Below, piece after piece: positions 8,164 through 16,683 of a stretch of 55,714 bases of DNA. Origin of the DNA: Anabaena minutissima FACHB-250. GTDB taxonomy: Bacteria > Cyanobacteriota > Cyanobacteriia > Cyanobacteriales > Nostocaceae. The notes under the pieces are model-generated. The model ran no database searches. It was not told the DNA's origin and saw nothing but the letters and a program-made list of their open reading frames with translations. Every line of letters starts with the position of its first letter. Positions within the stretch are counted from its first letter, which is position 1. The translations under genes and the position numbers were made by a program. The DNA lies in NCBI RefSeq assembly GCF_014697125.1, contig NZ_JACJRG010000038.1, positions 1 to 55,714 on the forward strand. The letters run 5' to 3'.

Positions 8164-8592
8164 TTACCGTGTCCAATCCTCCAGCACCAAATCGGGAATT
8201 TGAGAAAAATCCTTTTGGTTACGAGTAACCATCACTACATTTGTTGAAAGAGCGATCGCCGCTATTCGCAAATCTTTCTGTAGTCTTTTTTTATTGAGTT
8301 GCTGATTTTCTTTGATTAAACCTTCGTAGCAAGTATAGGCAGCTGTATCAAAGTTGAGTATCCTTACTCCTTTGAAATACTCTTGAGTAATCCACAGTTT
8401 AGTATATAGGTTTACTAAGTTGGTAGATTCAGTACGGTCATTAATTTTGACTACCCAACCGTTAAAAATTTCTTGAACTGTAACAACGGTGATAGCCATA
8501 TTGGGATAAACTTGGGCAACTTTAGATATAACAGCTTTGTTTCCTTGAAGTAAAAAAGATACATGGTCTGTATCGAGTATATAAAGGCTCAT
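8164..8592 (-). CDS. PIN-domain toxin (VapC-like)
   Basis: A 142-residue PIN-domain protein, a family of metal-dependent RNases that act as toxins. The acidic residues are in place: Asp7 and Asp9 in ILDTDHVSFL, Glu41 in TVQEIFNG, Asp107 in QKDLRIAAIAL, and N125/D128 in TRNQKDF. It lies 24 bases downstream of the antitoxin gene at 8617-8958, the usual antitoxin-first order of type II toxin-antitoxin pairs. The target RNA is unknown. Confidence 0.85.
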   Translation of the reverse strand: MSLYILDTDHVSFLLQGNKAVISKVAQVYPNMAITVVTVQEIFNGWVVKINDRTESTNLVNLYTKLWITQEYFKGVRILNFDTAAYTCYEGLIKENQQLNKKRLQKDLRIAAIALSTNVVMVTRNQKDFSQIPDLVLEDWTR

Positions 8593-8616
8593 TACCTACA
8601 ACTATTTCTCATTCTT

Positions 8617-8958
8617 TTAATCTTCATCTACTGTGTTACGTTCTGCTCTGAGATGATCAGCAATTTCAGCAAAATCTGCATCATCTTGAAATACACCCGC
8701 AAATTTCATCCAAGGATTTTCTGCTGCGCTTTGAGACACTTGAATTTCTACTGGAATAATTTCTAACTTCTCAAGACGAGTTGACAAAAGTTTTTTCAAT
8801 TCTTGTACAGCTTCTTCTGGAGTAGATGCTTCAACCTGAGTATTGGGAAGTTCCAGGACAGAAGCTATGAAATTTCCTTCATTGTTACGTTCCAGTAGGA
8901 TATGTAACTTCAAGTTTTCAGGCTGAGGTAGTGTTGTGGAGGAGAAATTTATAACCAT
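8617..8958 (-). CDS. Antitoxin of the PIN toxin
   Basis: A 113-residue protein directly upstream of the PIN toxin. The N-terminal part (LHILLERNNEGNFIASVLEL and EASTPEEAVQELKKLL) resembles the HicB-like fold. The C-terminal tail, WMKFAGVFQDDADFAEIADH, looks like the toxin-binding tail common in VapB-type antitoxins. It therefore looks like a HicB-like body joined to a VapB-like tail. No DNA-binding domain is obvious. The role as antitoxin follows from position and tail. Confidence 0.75.
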   Translation of the reverse strand: MVINFSSTTLPQPENLKLHILLERNNEGNFIASVLELPNTQVEASTPEEAVQELKKLLSTRLEKLEIIPVEIQVSQSAAENPWMKFAGVFQDDADFAEIADHLRAERNTVDED

Positions 8959-9001
8959 ATTTTGATAATGATGTACTCTTCTGCATCTAGCCTAAATAAT
9001 A

Positions 9002-10597
9002 TTATTCAAGAAGGCGAATCATTGACATAAGATAATTTGTCAACATCAACGCATCTACCCCCAATTCCGTGCGTTCTTGGGCTGCTAAAATCCCAGCTTG
9101 GGCGTGCCACCATGCGGCCGTTGCGACAATATCTTCTATCGGCAATTCTTTAGTAGCAGCTTGTGCTAATAATCCCCCAATTAAGCCTGTTAACACATCC
9201 CCACTCCCGCCACGGGCTAAAGCTGGGGTACTTTCGGGGTTAATCCAGACTATACCGTGGGGGTTAGAAATTGCCGTTCTCGCACCTTTCAACAATACTA
9301 CTGACTCACTCTGGATTGCTGCTTCTCTCACAGCTGCTATCCTGTCTCGTTTCGCATCAGGTAAATGAGGAAATAAGCGTTGAAATTCTCCTGTATGGGG
9401 TGTGAGTACAGTTATAGCTTGACGCTGTTGTAATGTGGGGATAGTGTCTAGCTGTGCCAGAATATTTAAACCATCAGCATCGAGAATTAAAGGGCGATCG
9501 CTGTTGATAACTTCTTCGACAATGGGAGTAGCATCTGTAGTTAACCCAGGGCCACAAGCGATCGCACTAAAGGCATTTAAATCGGTTTTCTCTGGTAATT
9601 GTAACTGAGCAATAGCACCAGTTTCCGTCTCAGGGCAACCAATAATCAACGCTTCTGGTAAATGGGACACCAAAAGCGGCTTTAGAGAATCAGGTACAGC
9701 CACAGACAGCATCCCTACACCACTACCTCTAGCACCCAAAGCCGTTAAAATTGCCCCACCTGCATAACGCCGCGAACCACAAATTAACAGTAAGTGTCCT
9801 TCTTTATATTTGTGCGTTACTGGGGGACGGGGTAAGGGTAGGGTAGAAAGTGCCGTTGCTGTTGTGATGCGTTTAATTTTGTGGGTGTCTCCTAGTATCG
9901 CTTGCACATCAGCTAGGGGAATATCAAAATCAATTAACTCAGCTTTACCCACATACTCCAAAGCCTGATCCTGTAATAAACCTAGTTTCCATAAACCCAA
10001 ACACAGGGTATAAGTTGCACGGATAGCCGTCCCTAATACCTCGCCTGTATCAGTATGCAAACCCGAAGGCACATCAATACTAATAATTGGTTTATCCCAG
10101 TCATTAAAATGATTAATTGCCGAAGCAATGGGATCAGCGATCGCTCTTTCTAAGCCAAATCCAAACAATCCATCAATTAAAAAATCACAATCAGGTAACT
10201 GTTCAATATCTTGATAACAGGGGATACCCAAACTTTGAGCATACTGCAAATGCTGCGAAGTTAATTCCTTAAACTTAGAAAAAGGTGCATATATCCAAAC
10301 CTTGTAATCTTGAAAGTGTAACTCACGGGCTACAACCAACGCATCACCACCATTATGTCCGGGGCCGACAAGGATACCGATAGAGGGACTGGGGACTGGG
10401 GACTGGCGACTGGGAGAAGAAATTATACCTTGTATCTGATTGGGGTAGATATCTTGAATACGCCTAGCAATAAGTCCCGCCACTTTCTCCATTAAAGCTA
10501 CTACGGGCATTCCCGCTACAAACATCCGCCCTTCAATGTCTCGCATTTGGGCAGCAGTGACGACAACTTGGGAAATTTGTTCGTTTCTAGTCAGCAC
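9002..10597 (-). CDS. nnr: Bifunctional NAD(P)HX epimerase/dehydratase
   Basis: A 531-residue fusion of a YjeF_N epimerase (about 1-230, with ILVGPGHNGGDALVVARELH) and a ribokinase-like ADP-dependent NAD(P)HX dehydratase (about 240-531, with HKYKEGHLLLICGSRRYAGG, LILDADGLN, TPHTGEFQRL and ARGGSGDVLTGLIGG). It repairs hydrated NADH and NADPH. The start is GTG. The linker around 10380-10420 encodes a short low-complexity SPSRQSPVPSPS stretch derived from a dispersed repeat. A housekeeping gene. Confidence 0.92.
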   Translation of the reverse strand: MLTRNEQISQVVVTAAQMRDIEGRMFVAGMPVVALMEKVAGLIARRIQDIYPNQIQGIISSPSRQSPVPSPSIGILVGPGHNGGDALVVARELHFQDYKVWIYAPFSKFKELTSQHLQYAQSLGIPCYQDIEQLPDCDFLIDGLFGFGLERAIADPIASAINHFNDWDKPIISIDVPSGLHTDTGEVLGTAIRATYTLCLGLWKLGLLQDQALEYVGKAELIDFDIPLADVQAILGDTHKIKRITTATALSTLPLPRPPVTHKYKEGHLLLICGSRRYAGGAILTALGARGSGVGMLSVAVPDSLKPLLVSHLPEALIIGCPETETGAIAQLQLPEKTDLNAFSAIACGPGLTTDATPIVEEVINSDRPLILDADGLNILAQLDTIPTLQQRQAITVLTPHTGEFQRLFPHLPDAKRDRIAAVREAAIQSESVVLLKGARTAISNPHGIVWINPESTPALARGGSGDVLTGLIGGLLAQAATKELPIEDIVATAAWWHAQAGILAAQERTELGVDALMLTNYLMSMIRLLE

Positions 10598-10731
10598 CTG
10601 ATCTTACCATTACTAGTTTTAGCTGGCACATATCAATATCTATAGCGCAAGCCAGAATTAAAAGGTGATGGTGTTACGTCTGCTGTAGGCGATGAGCTAC
10701 GCTCCACTGTAGGCGATCGCTTCCATTGGGA

Positions 10732-11646
10732 CTAAGATCCACCTGAAAACAGTTCGAGCAAAGATTTCCAAACAGTAATGTAGAAATTGCCCCCCATCTC
10801 GTTTCGTAACAGTTCAAAGGGAATTCCTTGGTTACCAATAAACGGACGTAACCGCCAACCTAACTGCATTCCCACAATTGCATAAATCACAATCCAGAGG
10901 CGGAGTAGCAGATTATTCAAGGGTTGTTCCATCCGAAAGGCAATGTATGACGATCCCCTATACAGGTATCGTACTCCATAGATGCCACACAGAGCGAAGA
11001 TTAGGACGTGCATCAGGCTTAAAAACTCGTAGTTATCCGGCGTGGTGAGGGTGAAGAAAAAGGCAATGGGAGCTAAACTTACTAGCAAAATTGTTGTAGT
11101 TCCCAAAGTCATCATCATCAGGGCGACAGTTTGAAGAAACTTAAAACGTTGTCCCAGCAATACATTGAAGGTATAGAGTGATGGAACACAAATCAATGCT
11201 GTGAATAAAAAGAGAATAGGTAATTTGATGGCAGATGACAATGCTTGCAATACCCCGTTATACATACCCATGACTAGGCCATAAATACTAGATAGTAGGA
11301 TAGAGAGAACAGACATTGACCAAATAATTCTAGTCAAATCTTTTTGGCTGTGTATCTGCTCAAATAGGGCTGTTTGCGCCCTCAGAATATAGTCGAGAAA
11401 GTAAAAAGCCAGACGAAAAACACCATTATTCTCAATCGCCTGACGCAGTGCTTGAAGTTCTTTTTGGGAATATTCGTAGCGTTCTGCATGAGGTTTAGAC
11501 GGGCGTTTGGCAGAACCGGAGGTATCCTCAGAGTGGAACGTAATGATATCAGGCTCTGGGGGTTCTTGTCCTCGATAGCTTGATTCAAAAACACCTGATT
11601 TATCGTGTTCTGGGTCAGAGGGTACTGCGTTATCGTCCTTATTCAT
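10732..11646 (-). CDS. Multi-pass membrane protein of unknown function
   Basis: A 304-residue protein that I do not recognise by function. Residues 1-95 are hydrophilic and acidic-polar. Residues 95-290 contain about five or six hydrophobic segments, for example IIWSMSVLSILLSSIYGLVM, LPILFLFTALICVPSLYTF, TILLVSLAPIAFFFTL and LWIVIYAIVGMQLGWRLRPF. The last segment resembles membrane proteins conserved in cyanobacteria. The gene stands alone between nnr and the restriction locus. Confidence 0.7.
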   Translation of the reverse strand: MNKDDNAVPSDPEHDKSGVFESSYRGQEPPEPDIITFHSEDTSGSAKRPSKPHAERYEYSQKELQALRQAIENNGVFRLAFYFLDYILRAQTALFEQIHSQKDLTRIIWSMSVLSILLSSIYGLVMGMYNGVLQALSSAIKLPILFLFTALICVPSLYTFNVLLGQRFKFLQTVALMMMTLGTTTILLVSLAPIAFFFTLTTPDNYEFLSLMHVLIFALCGIYGVRYLYRGSSYIAFRMEQPLNNLLLRLWIVIYAIVGMQLGWRLRPFIGNQGIPFELLRNEMGGNFYITVWKSLLELFSGGS

Positions 11647-11831
11647 ACTTTTTTCTCAGAAATCATAATACATCTAAGATAACCAATGATAATTCATGAG
11701 AGTTGTGCAGAAATACGCCTATGATCCTTGTCTTGCAAGGTTAAAAGCCTAATTTCATCACAAATCTAGTATAGTAAATATTGGTAGTATTTAAGTAACT
11801 AAGAGTACCTTCTTTGTTACCAACGAAATCG

Positions 11832-12000
11832 TCAAAAACAATTTTCTCAGTTTTCATAGAGTCCAAGAAATCTTTCCCCGTTGAAATGAATCATGTGATA
11901 TGGTTGATCTGCTACCCAAACTTCTGTCTCCCAAGAAATCTCAGCCAGATATCGAGTCATTTCCTTACGCTTGGGGAAAGCAGCGACAAAAACTGATCCC
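11832..12000 (-). pseudogene. Duplicated 3' fragment of the restriction gene
   Basis: This 169-base stretch is a direct repeat of 12577-12745 at a constant offset of 745 bases and without gaps. It encodes the last ~48 residues of the restriction domain (EMTRYLAEISWETEVWVADQ, ending GERFLGLYEN) and breaks off at 12000. The copy carries several substitutions, so the duplication is not recent. It is a dead end piece, not a gene. Confidence 0.85.
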
Positions 12001-12020
12001 TGTAACAACAACCAAAAAAC

Positions 12021-12317
12021 ATGAAAAATATACAGGTTATTGATGGAGCGAGGAATTGTGCTTATGATATTTTTGCGGCAACAGATGAAGAGTTTAAATT
12101 GATATTTCCCGATGAAGGGCAAGATATACAATTTGATGAAGATATATATTCAGATAAGGAAGCTCAATTGGGTTTAGCACAAATTTGGCAACGTCGCTTG
12201 GATAAAAAAAGCGTAAATGGAATACATGGTACGTTGTTTTATCAACTGAAACATAAAAAACAGTTTTATCCTAATAAACGAGAAGAAGATTTAACCATAA
12301 ACCGAGGAAGAGCCTGA
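12021..12317 (+). CDS. Conserved small hypothetical protein
   Basis: A 98-residue protein starting MKNIQVIDGARNCAYDIFAA, with a conserved-looking end, NGIHGTLFYQLKHKKQFYPN, followed by KREED. I recall similar short proteins in other cyanobacteria, but no function. It lies on the opposite strand between the two copies of the restriction gene 3' end, so it may have been carried in or trapped by that rearrangement. Confidence 0.65.
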   Translation: MKNIQVIDGARNCAYDIFAATDEEFKLIFPDEGQDIQFDEDIYSDKEAQLGLAQIWQRRLDKKSVNGIHGTLFYQLKHKKQFYPNKREEDLTINRGRA

Positions 12318-12405
12318 TTGTGGATGGCATTGATTAAGCGTTCAAACTGGCTTTTAAAAAACAATAAGTCAACCCCTGCGGGGAATTAAAAATTAAAAAT
12401 TAAAA

Positions 12406-12439
12406 ATTCAAGCCCACGGATTTATCCGTGGGCTTGAAT
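12406..12439 (-). terminator. Strong hairpin terminator
   Basis: A perfect 15-base stem (12406-12420 with 12425-12439) around the loop TTTA. On the minus strand it is followed by a T-rich run (complement of AAAATTAAAAATTAAAAATT). It lies about 150 bases past the stop codon of the restriction-modification gene and would end its transcript. Confidence 0.65.
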
Positions 12440-12591
12440 CAATGTTTCTTTGCACTTTTTCGTGTCCATAAATAAATTTAGGGGCTTGTATCCTTTTCTT
12501 CTTTGGTCACACTAGCTTTAGGTGATTACTGAAGGTTTTTATCACTTCCGCGATCGCAGTATCACAAATGAGATTTTCAAAAACAATTTTC

Positions 12592-15060
12592 TCAGTTTTC
12601 GTAGGGGCCAAGAAATCTTTCCCCATTGAAATGAATCATGTGATCTGGTTGATCTGCTACCCAAACTTCTGTCTCCCAAGAAATCTCAGCCAGATAGCGA
12701 GTCATTTCCTTACGACTTGGGAAAGCTGTAACAAAAACTAATCCCTTACTGCTGGACTGAAATAGCTGCTTTAATTCGTTGCGACGTTTCAAGTTGACCG
12801 GGCCATGACTAGTCACGGCTTCTATCAATACCAGCCAGTCTTGTTGCTCATAGTAAACTACAATGTCTGGCATTTTCCCATGAGGATTTAATTCAATGCC
12901 CAGTTCTCGAAATTTCTGAGTTTCATTAATGATGAACTTATCCCCAGCATCGCCGACATAGAGAACAAAACCCCCAGGTGTAAATCTGGGACAGAAAGTT
13001 TCCAAAATGTCTTTGATCAGGATATTTTGTCCACCTGATGATAGCTGAATAGCTTGACCGTCAGGCAAACTTACGGGAATTATTGGTATGTTGCGATTCC
13101 TATCCTGCAATAAATTTGTGACTGAAATAGCATAATTGCGCCGAGCCTCTTCCCACGCCTCAGAACCATAGGATTTAAGAAGTGACAATGCTTGTTGATG
13201 AAGTTGATAACACCATTGTGGACTGTTAATGGGTCTGTCTGGTCGGTCTGGATTCTCAACTACTATCCCCATCTGCACAAACTGGTGCATAGTCTGCCGT
13301 CGAACTGTTTCGCGTGTATTCGGTGCGTATTGTTTACCGTAGTAATCACGAAACCAATCCATCATTTCTGTAATTCTGCGTCTTGGTGCTGTCGCTTGAT
13401 GCCAAGGTGTTTGCGGTCGAATGTCTGCCAAGGCGAGTAAGCAAAGTGCTGAACGCTCGTTTTGTTGCTGTTTGGGAGCATCAATATCTTTGAGCATAGC
13501 AAGTGCCTCCTCAATTCGTTTACTAGCCTGAATTGCGTTCGTTGCTTCGCTCATAATCGACAAAGTTTTATGTACAACCTGATCAAGTTGCTCCTGATCA
13601 AAGTGAGAGTCACCAATTTGGCTTCCTAGTAGGATTAAATCATCTTTTTTAGGGTATTTAATTCTACGCAAATCTGTTGCATTGACTTGTGTGTGTCCAC
13701 TAAATTGCCGGAAGTAACTATCAAATAAAGTGGAATTGAGAAATGCTGCTAGACCTCGTGCTAGGTCAGGATTCATTCCCTGGCCTTGAGCATGGTAGTA
13801 GTTGAGGTGATTCTCTATACCTAATACTGGTGCATCTAAAGGAGAACACACAGCAGCAACAACACGACGCTTTTCTTCCTTAGCAGAAAATCGCTTTGTC
13901 AACACGTACCAACCTGATGGAACTAACCATTTTCTTGTTTCTTGGTTTTGTTCAATTGCGATCGCTTTGCGCGGATTTCTGGGTGGAAATAAAACTTTCC
14001 CTACCTTGATCGCTTCTGGGTAAAGTAATGGAACACTTTGCTCATCCCAGCCAGTTCTCAAAGCTGACTTGAGACGAAAATCAACAACTGGCCCCGTTGA
14101 AACTTCTAAACCAATTTCATTCAAAGTGGATGAAAACTGATTCATTTGCACTCTCAAAGCATCTTCAAGAGAGTTGGTTACAATATGAATAAAATTCTCA
14201 GTATCATTAGTTTCTACTACATTATTATAAGGAACATACCGTAATTCCAAAAACTCATCTAAGTGACGTTCATGACTACGTGTGATTTCCACATAATCAG
14301 GCTTACTTTTAGTTTTAACAGCATGAAAAATAATATTTTCTTGTAATACTTTATCTTCTGTAAAAGCTGCTGAACGACTCTCAAAAAGGTGAATCTTCTT
14401 CAGCCCCATATTTTCCAAAAAAGCTTGGCGAAAGGGACGAAAATAAGTTCCATTACAAAAGCTTCTAGGTGTAATTGCAACTATTTCTCCGTCTTCAGCC
14501 AGTTGTAAGCACGTCAGCCAAACAAATGCGCTATAAAGGTTTCCAGTTTCAACTCCCAAACCCGAAAGTGTTTTTCTTTCGAGCGATCTACTGTTAATTT
14601 TCTTATAAGGCGGATTGAGAATTGCGTGAGTAAATCTTTTAGAGGAATTAGTAAAAAGCGGTAAATTAATGTCAGTAACAGTCTGGATGAAGCTTTCAAC
14701 ACGCAAGCAATAATTTGCTTTAATTCCTTGATTTTCTAAAGCTAAACAACATTCTGTAAGACATTGCTCTAAAGAAGATAGAAAGGCGGATTCAATTTCA
14801 TACGCCGTGATTAAGCAGCTTTTAACCTGGTGAGGATTTGCTAATATTCGCTCTACAAATGCAGCCGTTAATGCACCAACTCCAGCTCCGGGATCTAGAA
14901 GAGTGATGTTACCAGATATATTATTGAATTGTTGCGTCATTAAACAAGCAACTGCGGCAGGAGTCAAAAATTGTCCTAGTTCACTACGCTGCTTTATATC
15001 CAGTCTTGATGAGAGATAAATTCTGTTAATGTCAGTAGAATCTGTCAGAAATATCGCCAT
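12592..15060 (-). CDS. Fused adenine methyltransferase-restriction endonuclease
   Basis: An 822-residue single-chain restriction-modification protein. The N-terminal methyltransferase has motif X-like LGQFLTPAAVA (28-38), motif I DPGAGVGAL (56-64) and motif IV NPPY (149-152), the pattern of N6-adenine methyltransferases. A central region (about 300-600) probably recognises DNA. The C-terminal ~150 residues match the BsuBI/PstI restriction family: MPDIVVYYEQQDWLVLIEAV (730-749) carries the PD and E of the nuclease site. Both activities look intact. It stands alone. The 3' end is duplicated at 11832-12000. The recognition sequence cannot be told. Confidence 0.88.
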   Translation of the reverse strand: MAIFLTDSTDINRIYLSSRLDIKQRSELGQFLTPAAVACLMTQQFNNISGNITLLDPGAGVGALTAAFVERILANPHQVKSCLITAYEIESAFLSSLEQCLTECCLALENQGIKANYCLRVESFIQTVTDINLPLFTNSSKRFTHAILNPPYKKINSRSLERKTLSGLGVETGNLYSAFVWLTCLQLAEDGEIVAITPRSFCNGTYFRPFRQAFLENMGLKKIHLFESRSAAFTEDKVLQENIIFHAVKTKSKPDYVEITRSHERHLDEFLELRYVPYNNVVETNDTENFIHIVTNSLEDALRVQMNQFSSTLNEIGLEVSTGPVVDFRLKSALRTGWDEQSVPLLYPEAIKVGKVLFPPRNPRKAIAIEQNQETRKWLVPSGWYVLTKRFSAKEEKRRVVAAVCSPLDAPVLGIENHLNYYHAQGQGMNPDLARGLAAFLNSTLFDSYFRQFSGHTQVNATDLRRIKYPKKDDLILLGSQIGDSHFDQEQLDQVVHKTLSIMSEATNAIQASKRIEEALAMLKDIDAPKQQQNERSALCLLALADIRPQTPWHQATAPRRRITEMMDWFRDYYGKQYAPNTRETVRRQTMHQFVQMGIVVENPDRPDRPINSPQWCYQLHQQALSLLKSYGSEAWEEARRNYAISVTNLLQDRNRNIPIIPVSLPDGQAIQLSSGGQNILIKDILETFCPRFTPGGFVLYVGDAGDKFIINETQKFRELGIELNPHGKMPDIVVYYEQQDWLVLIEAVTSHGPVNLKRRNELKQLFQSSSKGLVFVTAFPSRKEMTRYLAEISWETEVWVADQPDHMIHFNGERFLGPYEN

Positions 15061-15117
15061 GCTATCAATTTAGTCTCAGATATGAAGACATATCACATAT
15101 CTGCATCTTAGTATAAA

Positions 15118-15176
15118 AGGTTTAGTAGTAAGGACTTTAGTCCTAAAAAAGAGCTAGAGCCACTTACTACAAAATC
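15118..15176. repeat. Dispersed repeat with AAGGACTTTAGTCC core
   Basis: TTTAGTAGTAAGGACTTTAG and a following palindrome end in an inverted CTTACTACAAA. The AAGGACTTTAGTCCTT core recurs at 42040-42062 and in inverted form near 42160-42180, so this is a small dispersed repeat family. Confidence 0.5.
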
Positions 15177-15182
15177 AATTCC

Positions 15183-15731
15183 CTAAACTAAGAATGGACG
15201 CGCTAAGAAAAAGCTGGAAATTGATTTAGCGTCTACTGGTTCTCCTTCCAGAATGGCTTTCTCTAGTTGTTCTGGAGTTAAAAATACAATCTCAATATCT
15301 TCGTCTTCGTCTTGTTGAGGTGGTGTGTCTAACTTTTCCACATCTCTGGCGAGGTAAGCGTAGATAATCTCATCAGAATAGCCTGGTGCTAGGAAAAACT
15401 CGCCTAATTTGTCCCATTTTTCTGCGCTATGTCCGGTTTCTTCTTGAATTTCGCGCTTGACTGTATCTAGGGGATCTTCATTGAGTTCTAAAGTTCCTGC
15501 GGGAAATTCTAATATCCGTCCTTGAATCGCAAAGCGATACTGGCGTACAAGTATCAGTTTACCTTCCGCAGTCACAGGTACAGCTAAAGCACCGCCGGGG
15601 TGACGAATGCACTCCCATTCTCCTTCGGCTTTGTTGGGTAAGCGCAAGCGATTCACTTCAAAGTCAAACTTGCGCCCCTTATAGAATAGGCGTTGTTTTA
15701 ATAGCTGTGGTAATTCTCTACCTAGTGGCAT
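15183..15731 (-). CDS. Nudix hydrolase, ADP-ribose pyrophosphatase-like
   Basis: A 182-residue Nudix protein. The Nudix box is complete: GTLELNEDPLDTVKREIQEE then TG. Upstream RQYRFAIQGRILEFPAG is typical of ADP-ribose pyrophosphatases of the NudF type, which cleave ADP-ribose to AMP and ribose 5-phosphate. I prefer the ATG at 15731 over an upstream TTG at 15761. It follows folK by 87 bases on the same strand and may be co-transcribed. Confidence 0.88.
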   Translation of the reverse strand: MPLGRELPQLLKQRLFYKGRKFDFEVNRLRLPNKAEGEWECIRHPGGALAVPVTAEGKLILVRQYRFAIQGRILEFPAGTLELNEDPLDTVKREIQEETGHSAEKWDKLGEFFLAPGYSDEIIYAYLARDVEKLDTPPQQDEDEDIEIVFLTPEQLEKAILEGEPVDAKSISSFFLARPFLV

Positions 15732-15818
15732 AGTTAAATTCTGTTGTTTATAACCGTACAAAACTATACTGGTTCTGGCAATCGCACCAGTGTTTTTTAC
15801 GTTGATTGAGTGATAACT

Positions 15819-16352
15819 TTAACTGCTCTTTAACAAATGTACATCAGAACAGTCTACTTTTTTTACCAGCTCTTTGATCGCTAATCCGGAAACTGGCTCT
15901 ATCCAGTCTGGGGTAATCTCTACCAATGGGACTAAGACAAAGGCTCGCTGGTGCATTCGCGGATGGGGAATTTGGAGGTTTGGTGTATCGATAATTAAGT
16001 CATCGTAGAGCAGTATATCTAGATCAAGCGATCGCGCTCCCCAACGTTCTCGACGCACCCGCCCAAATTTCTGCTCTATGGCTAGCAATGTGTCTAATAA
16101 TTGCTGGGGACTCATTTTTACTTGCAAGATGACACAGCCATTAATGTAATCTGGTTGTGGTGGCCCTACAGCTTTGGTTCTGTACCAACTGGATTTGGCT
16201 TCTAGTTCAATGCCTGAAATTGCCGTTAATTCCTGGATTGCTGCGGCTAAAATTGCCACCGAATTGCCTAGATTACTGCCTAGAGCTAAGGCACTACGGA
16301 CAACTTTACCAATCACCTCCGGTGGGCGCAGCAGCGTCACTCTCTTGTGCAT
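15819..16352 (-). CDS. folK: HPPK, folate pathway diphosphokinase
   Basis: A 177-residue 2-amino-4-hydroxy-6-hydroxymethyldihydropteridine diphosphokinase, which transfers pyrophosphate from ATP to the pterin in folate synthesis. Family motifs are ALALGSNLGN near the N terminus, FGRVRRERWGARSLDLDILL with the Mg-binding Asp pair, and IPHPRMHQRAFVLVPL. The ATG at 16352 follows an in-frame TTG. Length is normal for the family. Confidence 0.92.
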   Translation of the reverse strand: MHKRVTLLRPPEVIGKVVRSALALGSNLGNSVAILAAAIQELTAISGIELEAKSSWYRTKAVGPPQPDYINGCVILQVKMSPQQLLDTLLAIEQKFGRVRRERWGARSLDLDILLYDDLIIDTPNLQIPHPRMHQRAFVLVPLVEITPDWIEPVSGLAIKELVKKVDCSDVHLLKSS

Positions 16353-16379
16353 CAAGTCACTATTTAGGTAGATTTATAA

Positions 16380-16683
16380 AGTCTCTAATTTATTTTTTTT
16401 AATACTTTTGATAGTTTTTTGCCATTCAACAATTTATTAGAAGTAATGTATTCATCTTGACAAAATAAGCATTAATTGAATGTAAAAAATCTATTTTGTG
16501 TATCAATGAATTCAATTAATTATTTATGGGATACTATACTAACACGGAAAGTAGTGAGCCAAGCCAAAAACTATCATTTGTTTGCTAGCTAATGACTGCG
16601 TTCACCTAAGAGCTAATGTGGAGCAACTTACCTTCTAGTTCCAGCAACCAAATTTAAGTGACTCAGATAAGGAGGAACTGCGC
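16380..16683. other. Intergenic region between folK and the PBP gene
   Basis: AT-rich divergent intergenic region. A TTGACA at 16457 and a TATACT at 16533 are visible, but neither has a good partner at the usual spacing. It ends in a clear AAGGAGG ribosome-binding site at 16670-16676 before the TTG start. Confidence 0.4.

Noticed and set aside
13192..13440. Plus-strand ORF inside the restriction gene
   Set aside because: It is a shadow of the 822-aa minus-strand protein, whose domains run uninterrupted through it.
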